This document shows, piece by piece, positions 47,301 through 59,300 of a stretch of DNA of 64,000 nucleotides. Where the stretch lies: NCBI RefSeq assembly GCF_030936135.1, contig NC_082619.1:4653208-4717207 (forward strand), given 5' to 3'. The stretch is from Gavia stellata (Eukaryota > Chordata > Aves > Gaviiformes > Gaviidae). Numbering within the stretch: the stretch's first letter is position 1; each line of letters starts with the position of its first letter. Both the position numbers and the translations under genes were made by a program. The notes under the pieces are model-generated. The model was not told the DNA's origin and did no database searches. It saw only the letters and a program-made list of their open reading frames with translations.

Positions 47301-50068
47301 AGCTAAGAGTTCTGGAACTGCAGTTTGCTAAGAGAGGGTGGAGAAGCCATGGTAAGCAAAGGATTTATAACACTACAAAGTCTTCCTCGTTCTTAGTTAC
47401 TGCTGACCTACAAAACACAAATAAATGCACTGCAGGAAAACTCCTTAGGGTGGTAAATCATTGATGGGGGACATTTGCTGATGGACTTACTATGGATCAA
47501 ATAACATTTACATCTTTAAATTTAAAATTATTTCTCCAGGAGAGAGTTCAAGGACTGTTTACCTGGTGTACAAAACTTCTTTCCCTAGAAGAGGAAAAAA
47601 TTAACTCTGGCTTCTCTGACAAGACCAAAAAAAACCCCACAGGTCCTGACCTCATCTATAGCAAAATATATAGAAATTTCATGTAAGTGGAGTAAATCCA
47701 AATCCACAGCAGCACGTAATAAGAGAGGATCATGTCTTTTTACAGTTCCAATTTCTAGCTTCTGCAGCAGAGTTGTAATGTAAATCCAAACCACGAATAT
47801 CCACTTTTTCCTCTGATCTCTCCCCTGGTATCGTTTCTGAGCATATTCGTTATCTGGCCCTTTTCCAAAAAGCTGTTAGCCCAGGATCTACATGTAGGAC
47901 TGTGGTAATTCACCCTTCCTGCCTTCTAACATTGCAGTACAGCTCAGCCTGTGCATCATAAAGAGCTTGGTGCTTCAAGGAAGCTGCTTTTGAAAACACT
48001 CTTACACCTGCCAAAAACCGACCGGCCTCAACATCCAGCATTACAAGAGGCCTTCATCCTATACAGCATGTTGACTTCCTTGTTGACCACAACCCACTTA
48101 TCAGCTAGTACCTCCCCTGGCAGCGTTTACAAAGGCCAACCTGCCAGACCTACGCACAATAGCTCTCTGGTAGAATTTAGTAAGAGCTGGGCACCTGGAA
48201 ACCACCAGCTTTTTTAATGGCACGTTCGCCACTTTATCTATGTTTGACTTGGCAAATTTTCTCCAAGAAATAGGCTTATTAGCGGCTTTTCTTCCAATAA
48301 GAATACCACAGGTGTACACTTGGTATGGTTTTGGAACTACAAAATGTAAGAGTTGTTTGCTTTGTTGCTCAAAGGTGTGGGAGTGATGGGCTGCGGCAGA
48401 TTTCTCACAGAGAAAAGTGCATATTTTCTGCTATTTTGGGCTTTGATTTGTCAGAACTTACACTGGCTGACAGATGGGCAAGGGGGAGATTGGGAATCAG
48501 TGCCTGTTGCTTTTGGTAGATATAAGTGAATTTTCCAGGTCTCTCTTTCAGGGTCTAATACTGCTAGTCAGTAAAAGGTAACAAGGAAAACCAAGTCTCC
48601 TCTTCCTCAGGTCAGGTTTCTTCCAGTTCCTCTAGTGACTGGACTGGATATAAGACAAGATTTTGTCCTGCTTAATTTATGAAGTCATCCTGTCTCTCTG
48701 CTACTCTTTCATGGTTATCGTTTTCTTTCCTAGGAAAAGCTAGCAGGGGTGACTATTCCCTTCATCCGATTGTCATTTTGTCAGACTTCTTGCAAGACCG
48801 AATTCTGTAAGTTCAAGAGAAAAGAGAGACTTCCCACCGAAGTAACTTATTTCCGATACTACCTTACAAAAATGCTGTGTCCCAACAAATTTTAGATATC
48901 CACAAATGCAAAGCAGACACCACTTTTGCATTTCCCTAGTATCTGCACAACCTCATTTTTTAATCTCAATGGATTTGAAGCAGCGGAGTATGGTGTCTCC
49001 GTAACCACAGATTTCCTCCTTGAATTTAACAGAAATTAGTTGCTGCTTTTACTTCCAAAGCCAGGAGTAGGAATTTGAACTGCTGGGTGACTGAGATCTT
49101 CCCCGGAGCATCAGTTCCTCATAGAAAATACGGATACTACTTTCCCGTGACATAAACAGCTAAACACTTCCAAGATTGTTACATAGTTCTCACATAAACA
49201 GACACAGGTGAATTTCACTGGATGATCAACAGCATGTAGGGAATCTTAACTGGAGAGACCCAACAGCCCTTTTCTTATTTGGGAGCTAGTGTTAAAAAAT
49301 AGATTTTTGAGATCTTTCTGTTTAATTCGAAATATTTTCAGCAATAAAAGAGTTGCATAAAACCAAGTGTTGCAACTTTAAAACTGTTTGCGAATTTATC
49401 CGAGATCAACGTACCGCTGGGTGTTGTACAGGGAAAAGTCATGTTCTCACTGATTAGGTTTTACAGCCTTTTTTAAGAGGAACCTTGAAGAAGAAAGGTT
49501 CATCTATAGCTTTTGCAAGATTATCTAAATTTTTATACACAGTTTTAATACGTTTCTCATTGTGCTGCATATATACAAGTACTTAGCACAGCAAATCAGC
49601 AGGATTGCTGATTCAACAGGTATGTGAAAGATGGGACAGGGTCCATCCTGTGAAGATATGACCCACCTGAGGACTTATAAAGTTATTTATAGAAGCTGGT
49701 CAGGTAAAAGTTGAGATAAAAGTACTAAGGACTTGTTAATCGAATACTTCAAGAATTCCAGAAATAAAACTATTGAGTTAAAGATGAACCAACCTGGGGC
49801 TGCAGCTTGTCCTTCTGCCAATTTCTATTATTCACCATACAAGCCCAGTGTCTGCACGGATCAAGGCTTCATTTGGCAAAGTTATTAAGCATGTACCTGG
49901 CTTCAAACTGATTTTTCACTCATGAACTAGGCTCAGTGGACTATTCTTTTCCTCACAGAAACAAGGCATTTACTATTTAAGGCTTGTGGAAACAACCCAA
50001 CAATTTAAGTGTTTCATCAAGGAATAAACCAATAAGCATAAAGATGGCCTCCAAAACTCAGTCCCAAG

Positions 50069-50361
50069 CTACTCCTTTGATTTGCCATTATTGGAGTTTC
50101 TCAGCTTCTCTGAAAGGGGAAGCCACAGTTTTATTCTTGTTGCCCTGTGGTGAATGACTCCTTTTACCTGCAGTAGAAACACAATACGCTCATGGATAGG
50201 TGCTGGGGACATAAAGAAAGTGTAAGTATTAATTTCATTCAGGTCAGGGGGTTCACCTTCTGTGGATGGAACTTCCAAAAGCAAGGTTGCTTGTTTGCCA
50301 TATTTTCTGGATTTCACTCTGGTAGGTGACACTTTCGAATCTTCCCACTTCCCCAATTTAG
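50069..50361 (-). CDS. Unknown membrane protein gene, last visible exon
   Basis: Encodes [20 protein letters not shown] then [20 protein letters not shown] and [20 protein letters not shown]. After FLLQ at 50168 a strong donor (CAG|GTAAAAG) appears, but the frame stays open for 32 more codons ([18 protein letters not shown]...) to a TAG at 50069. It is therefore either the terminal exon to 50069 or an internal exon ending at 50168. No later exon and no close AATAAA were found. Confidence 0.7.
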
Positions 50362-53300
50362 CTGCAGAGAGAAGAGAAAAAGTAGCTGATAAGGGAAGAC
50401 CAAATGTAATTCTTGTACTTCCATGGTACACACCATGTCATCTACGACTCCAGTACTTCACACAGAATGGGAAGATATTAACAAGCACTTTCTTCTTCAG
50501 TTAGTTTTAGTTTTTTAGTTCTGGAAATAAAGATTTCCCATTTTGACTATAAATTAAAAACCTTCTCCCTTACTTCAGGCTTTTATTCCTCCTCTAGAAG
50601 CACAACTAATATGACATTCTTTCCTCTCATGTTTGAGAAAAAGATCATAGAAACATCTACTTCAGGCTACCTACCCAGGAACTTTGGAGTGACAATGCTG
50701 TGATCTTTCAGCAGTGGTGTAAAAACAGCTTCTTGGGAACCATCATGGCCTGTGAGGGATAAAAGCATGGTATTAAAAACAGAAACTTCAAAAAAACCAT
50801 TTCCTGGAGGTAGAACTCAGACTGTCAGGAGGAAATCTCTGTCCCACACAAGGCAATTCTGACTTTCACTAGACCATTTTCAAAAGCAGCCTTAATTTCA
50901 GTGTCCGATTTCTGGTATCTTAGCTCTGTCTTCAGTAAGTGTTCAACTTGTTATGTCCTATTGTCTCTGAGCAGAGCTAAGGATGCTCAGAGGCTCAGGC
51001 TGGGAATCCAGAAGGAAAATCCTCTACAACTTTCAACCTTCACCTGTGTGTGGGTATTTCTTTAGCTACAAAGGAAAATAAAAGCATCTCCAATACAGAG
51101 AACTGCAGATTTACATACGTGTGACTTTGAGTAGTACGCAGAACTCCCTCTCACTCAGGAGCTGCGATGCGTAGTGGTCCTGGTTCTGGAGCAAATTCTT
51201 CACCTGGCCATTCTCATCTGCCAATTCAATTTCACCTGCAACACACAGAAGTCTAGGTCAGGGTTCGAGGGCAGGCAGCTACTAAGAGCTATGGCAATTA
51301 AGACATGTGTCAGCTATGCAGAAGTAATCCACATCTGAAAAACAGCACAAAGTCTGGGTGCATTTTAATTGAGTACTATGATTCTGGACCATCTCAAAAT
51401 AATTATCTGCCTCTCATCCTAGTGGTCAGTTAGCCATGTTACATTGATGCGTATACTTTTAGTCAAGGCAAAAACTAGGTTGTACAACTTGGTGCAAATC
51501 TCTTTTGCTGTGGGATAAGCTGGTTCATAATACACTGCACCTGCTGTGGCCTAGGAGAATTCAATAGATAGCCAGTATGGTTATGTTCATCAGAAGCAAC
51601 TTGATAGGCTTAATTAACATGACTGTATTCAAGGACTGAGCGTGAAAATCTGCAAAGAATCTGCCAGTAGATCTGAGTTGTTAGCACACTGCATTGTGTT
51701 GCCATAGTAATGAAATCTTCATTGGACATTTTCTTCAGATGGACATTTTCATTAGGCTTTTTCATTGGACCTTTTCTTCTAACAGCATTTAAAAGCACTG
51801 TATCTAGCTGCGTATGTATAAGAGGCAAGGATAACCCAGATAATGAGCACAGCCAAGGGCAGCCTCAGTAACTGCAACAAACACTGTCAGGACCATTATC
51901 TGGCTTTGTTAATACACTGGGAGGCTTGATGACAGTTTCACACCGGAAGACAGAACCAGCAGAAACCACCCAGTTCATTTTTAAAACTCAGAGCCACGCA
52001 CAGACATAAACCAAAGAGGTTCCTTCTTAGGGAACTCAACCATACCTTCCTTCTCACAGCCACAGCAGCGTTTGATGCTCTCCAAGAGAAGCTGAACTTT
52101 ACACTGAATGTTGAAAAGGGCCTTTTCATTTTCTGTTAAGAGAGGCGTAAGTCAAAGCAACCAAAGAAAAAACAACAGCCCTGTGACCCTTCTCCAAATG
52201 CCAAATGAAATGACCCTGCACTCAATCACTCTTATCGGCAGTCTCAGGGAAATGGCACCCTTCCGAATGTGAGGGGACTTCACAGCTACTCCAGACAGCA
52301 CTGGACTTCCAGAAGATTCCATAGACCACTAGAAAAAGAGCTATCAACAGTAAATACTTCAAGAAGTAGAACAAAAACAATGGTTGAACCACTCCTCTTT
52401 CTATTTGTTCTTTCCTTTTCAAGGAACTACTAACAGAGCATGTAAAGAAATGCTGTGTGAAACTCTGGTCTTTTCATTGATATTCTTTGGGAGAAAAAGA
52501 CCCAAAGCATTTTGAAACTCAAAAACATTTACTTATAACTGAAGTGTACTTGTTAAGAAAACCACAGTGAGGGAAAAAAGAAAACTTCTAGCAAAATTCC
52601 ATACACATATCTTTGTTTTGATCTAAAACAAAAAAATTGTTTTCATTGGAAAACCATTACAATCAAAAATTTGACAAATTTTATTTACTACTGCCTTCCA
52701 CCCTGCCTTTTACAAATATAACCTGGAACCACGAGTCACAGAGATAACTTTATCACCTGTCTGGGTACCATGTTTCCCTGGGGATATTAGAGACAGCAAT
52801 CACTGAAGACGCTTACCTCCATGTAGTACTGTTATAAACATATCTGTTGATAATCTAAAAAAGAAAGCAATGAGGAGAGCAATGACAGTTTTTTCACTAC
52901 TATATTCTACAACAGGCAATCACAGAGAGTGACCTACAGGTGTTTTGTAGTGTTTGCCTGTAGTTATGTTTTGCTTCCCAAAATCCTCCCACCTTCTGAA
53001 AGTCCCTTCAAAGTGTCAGTAAGTACCTAAATTCTCCCAAGGTGAAGTTGCAAAGGAACCAAAACAAACCTTCTGTTTTTGGGAGCAAGCTCAGAAAACA
53101 CGGAACCACCAAAATGAGTAGATGAGGGCAAAAGACCTTGCAGTTCCTCTGGATACACGAGAGACACAAGTTAGCGGAAGCAAAACTGAGAGCTTCGTCT
53201 TGGCTCCTGGGCACTCAAGTCTCAACCTCTTAATACCCATTACGGTTATGCAAAGGCAGGAGTAAACACAGATTTGTGTCTAGGAACCAGGAAGGAGTGG

Positions 53301-56300
53301 GTCCACAAACCTCTTTCACACATTCAGTAAATATTGCAATGAGAGGAGAATAGGCTTTGCTGTTGGAAACAGTTGGCTGAAGCCTACCTGTGGGGGTTGC
53401 CAAGATACTGTGCTTGCTCACAGTCAAGAAGTTTTATGTTGCTGTACTTCACCTGGAGCTAAGGAATATTGCGCAGAAAGAGGTTAAGCAGGTGTTCTGA
53501 TTCCGCTCCTGTTCCACAGAAGCAAAGCCCACTTCACAGCCAGGCTCTCTTGACATTATACAGACTGGCCAAAAGAATAAGAATGGTAGGAAGGATGTTT
53601 TCAGTTTAAAGATCAGGCTCCCAGAGCACTGGGCACAGGCAGCTACAGTGATCCCTACAGTCACCACTACAAGGAATAGTTTAAGTGTGCTCTGCTCAAA
53701 AACCACATCTCTAGAGACCTTTAAGGTCTCTGCCAGCAGACCTTACAGAGATCAACATGAGTATATTGAAAACATGCACAGGTAATGTAGAGATGCTGGG
53801 CAAGACTTAGTAGTAAGGCTCTAAACTACACTTGAAAAACCCTCACAAATACCCTATGTATCAGAGATCATAAAGGCTATACAGAATGCATTGGTAAGTA
53901 GGGGCTCTTATGCCACCCATGGCCTCGTATGTTTTCTACTTTACTAACTTAACAATGAAAACTATGGAATTAGTAAACAATGTCAAGAACCTCAGATTCC
54001 TGCTCAAGCCTACAAATTATTGATAATCCGAGGCAAGTGTGAAAGTATTTCACAGAATCACTAAGGTTGGAAAAGACCTGTAAGATCATCAAGTCCAACC
54101 ATAAAAAAAAAACACACCACAAACCACACACACCCACAAAAAAACCCCAAAAAACCAAAAAACAAACCAAAGCCACCCACAAACCACAAAATACACCACA
54201 ACCCACACCAAAACAACCCACCCACACCACACAGCACCATGCCCATCAAGCCACATCCCACAATGCCACATCCACACGCTCCTTCAATACAATGCCACAT
54301 CCACACGCTCCTTGAATAATTTCAACCAGGTTAAGCAAACAGAACATGGATTATTCATTACATATCTGACCAAGTACATCTCTAACTAAATACATATTTA
54401 TTCTGACACTTCAGGTACTGCAGCTCTGTCCACAGACACACACATCCTCCCGTAATCCACCTTTAGCCATTCCCAAGGATAAGCCAGGTTCTCAAGGAAA
54501 TGAGCTGGTGGCTATTTTACTTTGCAGAAGATGAAACAGTTCTCTCTCTTCAATTCTCTGAGCAATGCAGCTCCTCTTTACTTCCAGCAGCAGAGCTTCA
54601 TCCCTCTTTCTGGCCCAGCAGCTCAGAAGAGGTCTGAGTTCCCCACGCTTGTTTGATGTTTGCTGTCTGTTAGAAAAATTCAAAACAAGCAGAGTGCAAA
54701 TTCAGCGGACAGCATCAAGGGGCAGCTATGCCACCACTAAGGCAGCCTAGTCCAATATACAAAAAAACAGGACAGGATCTACTGCCAGCACTATAGACTG
54801 CCTGTGACTCTAGAGTATGTGGCAAGCTGCATAGTGCACTTTGACAGCATATTCAGGCCCTTGCAAAGCTCACTGTATCTGAATTTCAAAATAATGCAAA
54901 TTATCCACTCCTAATTACACCAAAACCACACCATTAATTATCAAACTCTAAGCATCACAGTCTAAAAATTCAGCAATAGCTTGAGGTAAATGTTCAGTTC
55001 AGAAGACATTCTGTTTATTTTAACTCTTTATCTACTGCTATGAACCAGTATACATGAACAGAACCAGCCGCCTTATTCTCTTGCTCCCTAAGATCACAGA
55101 TCTTGGCCGTATTATAACATTTTCCCCAGAAACCTTTTGTGATGAACAGAAAACCTCTACCGTATTAATTAATAAGAAACAAAAATCCTCTGTTTGTGTA
55201 AGTACCTGCTGAGAGAAAGAAGGAAACATGTCTACACATGTGAATTAGTCAAGCGCTTTGGTCTACTTATTGACCTTCCAGTGACTTCTTTTTAATGACC
55301 TGCAGCTCAACAGCAAGCGTTTGTGTGCGCATTTTACTAAGGCATTGACGATGAGAGACAACTTTTCTCCCCCCACTTTGTAATCTTATATCCTATCCAC
55401 TATAGGGAAACAGAAACTGCAATACAGACTAAGATTTGTTACCTGGATTAACAAGGTCTGAAGGTTGCTGCAGATTCACCAAAGCTTGCTTGATCTCACA
55501 CAGAGTCTTGGCAAGGGGAGAAGCTGCTATGAGGCCCTCGACCTCCAACTCAGTCAGATAAGCCAACTGGAGATCTAAACCTGATAAAAACAGGGGGGCA
55601 CTATTAAGCCTAAAGGAAGAAGAGGCTCCTCAGGGCTGGATGACTGCAACACACATGCTGCCACAAGGAAATACTGTATTGAGCAGAGAGAACGCCTACC
55701 CAGAGGCTGTGAGGATCACAGAACTGATGGTATAGAATTTTCCTGACCTCCCCATATTAGCGTTTAATTAGTATAATGACACCCAATCTCTTGTGGTTGC
55801 TTAATATATAGGTGTAAAGTGTCTGTGGGGACAAAAGTTCCTTGACTTCCCTCTTACAGAGGGATAGAGGAGGCAGAAGTGGCTTTCCTGAACTGGAGAA
55901 CTTTCAGTTGTCCACATCAACAAAAAAAGTCATGCAAAAGTAAGAAATAGCATAAATGGGAAAAAGTAATTATACATTTGCTCTGTTAGCAAACATACAT
56001 GGTCTCTCTTAACCTAGACTTCACTGAATCAGCCTCCTACTATGATTTCTGAAAAGTACCCATGGCACCCACAACTAAGTCACTGCTCTTACCATGTTCT
56101 TCATGTCCAGGGAAGCTGAAAAAAGCATCTTTCCTACTGAAGAGCTCACATTGCTGAGACAGCTCATGATTCTGTGGGATAAAAAGGGCCCAAGAGTTAA
56201 AGAAACGGGCAAGTGGAAAAACTAGCAGAAAGGTGAGAGATGGCTCAACAACAGACACTTGTAACTCACCTGCCCTTCCACTACTTCTGATTTACTTTCA

Positions 56301-59300
56301 CTGGCCAGGCTGTCCAGTGAGGGTACAACTGCCACCTCATCCTGTCCTTGGACCTTCTGCTCCATCTCTCGGTTCACAGCTACATTCTTGTACAGAGCGT
56401 TCCCAAGCAGCGCTTCCAGAGCTTTCATTAACTCTGTTGCCTCTTGCCATGGAGCACCTAATGAACCTGAAAAGCAATTTAAATGGACTTCTACAGAACC
56501 CCATGAAGAACTGTAATTATCTCCAGAGCAAAACCAAGAGCAGGAACCTTTCTTTGGAAATTCCACAGGATGGCTCATGCTGTAACATTTCCAAGTAACT
56601 CTGTGCTTAACCGTTCCTAAGCTGACAGACCTGTCTTCTCATTGAACTCACATGAAGACAGGCAGTCAGCTCTTACAGAACTACAACAACACTGGAAGAC
56701 ACTATCTTGTGGGATTTCTTCTCAAGTGTATGACCCGTGCCTTTTTTTAACCGTTCCACTAATGCTACTCTGCTTCTCTCTTGCTCTGCACTCTGGTTCT
56801 CTCACCTGCATGGAAGTTGTTCCTACAGTGTTCATCACATTTTTCAACACCCACTGCTGCCCCGCTGCTGTCTGCAGGTTTATGCCCACAAATCTTTTGC
56901 CTGGCAAAGATTTTCAGGCCTTCAGAGTCCAGTGCTTGCACCATGTCCTGTTTACAGAAAGCAGCAGTATTATACTCTGTAAGCCTCACAATCCACCCAT
57001 TCCACATTTTACCTCTCATATCAAAACAGATATTAGCATAACTATTTTATGCTGGAATAAGGTTCCGGAAAGGAGTAAGACCTATCCCTCCGTAAACTAC
57101 CACTTCAGGGGAACCATTTATCTTACAAATTTCATGGTTTCAAGACTCCCTCCCCTCAATTGTTTCTTCACACTGACCACGAGACTTTGAATCCGCTGGC
57201 TGATTCCATTGTAAAACACCGACACATCCATCCTGTGCTTTGCCAACTGAGATGCCAGGTGCAAATTCTGGTCTTCCAGCTTATCGTACAGGGTGTGAAC
57301 ACTGAAATCCTCCAGAACGCCCCGTGCAAAACGCTCTTCTGAAACACAAGGCAAGTCTCACACTTAACCACTGGCTACAAGTCTATTCCAATTTATTTCC
57401 CGGAAGGGGCACTGTCTGTTCATAGGAGGCAACAGCATTTTGTGTACTGTGAAGAAGGAAAATGGATGAGGCAAGAGATGTAAGAGAAGGTCTCGTTCCT
57501 TAGTGAGGGGAAGGATGACAGTGCGTTACTATCAACTCCTAACTTGCCCAGTAAACTGTCAGGGTGCTACTTTTCTGTAAGTTATCCTCAGCATCGCTAG
57601 ATAGTGCCATCTGCTGGGCTCTGGACTTGCTGTACCCTGCGAACATCCTGACATTCCCAAGATGAGGTCATCCCCAGAAGGCAAACAAGGCCCATGAGTC
57701 ACGTGCTTTCAGAGAATAGAATGACCAACAGGAGAACCCACGGAAATATTTTTAAAGATCTTTATTTTCTTCACTAGTCATTTGAATCCACTATTGTTTT
57801 AAAGGACTTTTCAGGGCTGGCCACTTACCCTCCTAACTCCTAAGGAATAAAACGCTAACTCATTCCAATGACAGGAGGTTACACTCCCCAGCTGAAGAGA
57901 TCAAAGGAACCTAAAACGGAAATGTGCGCGTGCGTAAACATGCGAGTGCATAGCAGCCAAAGTGCTTGTGTGACCTCATGTGTGTGCACAAATTTCTGGG
58001 CGAGTAGGTATCAAAATTTCACACTAGAGAGTTAACAGAAGACAACAGAAGGGGGAGTAAGTGGAAGAAACCAACAGGAGAACACCTGGGGTTGGCAAAG
58101 CACTTCACCTGCATTATACACAGCTCCTTTCTCTCCAAAGCCAGCATCTTCGCCAGAACCACGAGGACCAACCGTCTGATAGAAGTGAAGGCTAGAGGGA
58201 ATGACAGAAGAGGGTGAAGAGCATCTCATTCTCCTCAGTAAAATCAGATACTGCAGAATCACCAGCCTACTTCAAGCAGAAGGATAGGTTTCTTGTCTAG
58301 ATTTTGAAGTCAAAACATGCAGGGGAAGACTAGGCCAGATAATTCAGGCAATAATATTCTGTGCAGAAGACACAACAGAGCTGTCATACACTACACAAGA
58401 AGTGTGGAAGAGAGCTGGAATACTGCTGGGGAACTCCTGGGTTCCAAGAAACTCCCTGTGCAGCTAGAAACTCAGCAAGCTGGCAAGAAGTCCAGCATCA
58501 GGGACTGAGAGAGTCAGTAAATGCAGGAGGACATGCTTTTGGACTATCAAGGTCTGAGCTCCTGATACCTATCATACAAAGGTGGTTTACCTGTCTTTAA
58601 GGAGGATGTACTCCGGTGGGATGTGTGGCTCGCCCAGGCTCCTCCATCGTGGCTTCCAGCTCTTCAGGGGGCTAATGATGGGGACAGCAGGCTGGAGCAC
58701 TATAGCCAGGGTTGTCAGTACCACAATTAGGAAGCCCAGAACAAAGAGGACTGCTAGGGAAGCCAAGAAGGATGGCAAGAAGTGAGAAACACAGGAAGCA
58801 GTGTGTATCAATAGCACAGTCTCCCTTTTATACTTTACTAAACACTCTCACTCCCACACAAACCCAACATTTAGCAACTTTCATATTACAGAATCACAGA
58901 GCCACAGAACGACAGGGGTTGGAAGGGACCTCTGGAGATCATCTAGTCCAACCCCCCCACCAGGGCAGATTCACCTAGAACAGATTGCACAGGAACGCGT
59001 CCAGGCGAGTCTGGAATATCTTGAGAGAAGGAGATTCCACAACCTCTCTGGGCAGCCTTTTCCAGTGCTCTACCACCCTCATAGTAAAGAAGTTCCTCCT
59101 CATGTTTAGATGGAACTTCCTATGACCAAGTTTGTGCCTGTTACCTCTCATCCTGTCACTGGGCACCACTGAAAAAAGACTGGCCCCATCCTCCTGGCAC
59201 CCTCCTCTTAAGTATTTATAAGCATTAATAAGATCTCCCCTCAGTCTGCTCTTCTCCAGACTAAAAAGACCCAAGTCCCTCAGCCTTTCCTCATAAGAAA

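Larger units (their letters stand above)
35331..50068. other. Gene-poor spacer between two convergent genes
   Basis: No exon chain on either strand could be built. Open frames up to 122 codons (for example + 41949-42317) come from local GC richness, not from family similarity. Contents seen: a CR1 tail near 38315, a 19-A run at 37453, a GC-rich patch at about 41,900-42,300, and a cluster of near-palindromic 12-mers at 44259-44371. A GTGAGT donor-like site at 47149 follows a GC-richer stretch, but no acceptor partner was found. Confidence 0.6.

Noticed and set aside
43000-50000. RNF17 expected downstream of ATP12A
   Set aside because: No RING, Tudor or other RNF17-like segment was seen on the + strand; absence is only by eye.
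54061-54315. Several open frames on both strands in the A/C-rich tract
   Set aside because: Low-complexity translation (Lys/Thr/His or Trp/Gly/Cys runs) of a repeat expansion.
56642-57190. 182-codon open frame, + strand
   Set aside because: It lies antisense to the intron and exon 8 edge of the unknown gene, and its residues resemble no protein I know; a shadow of coding composition.
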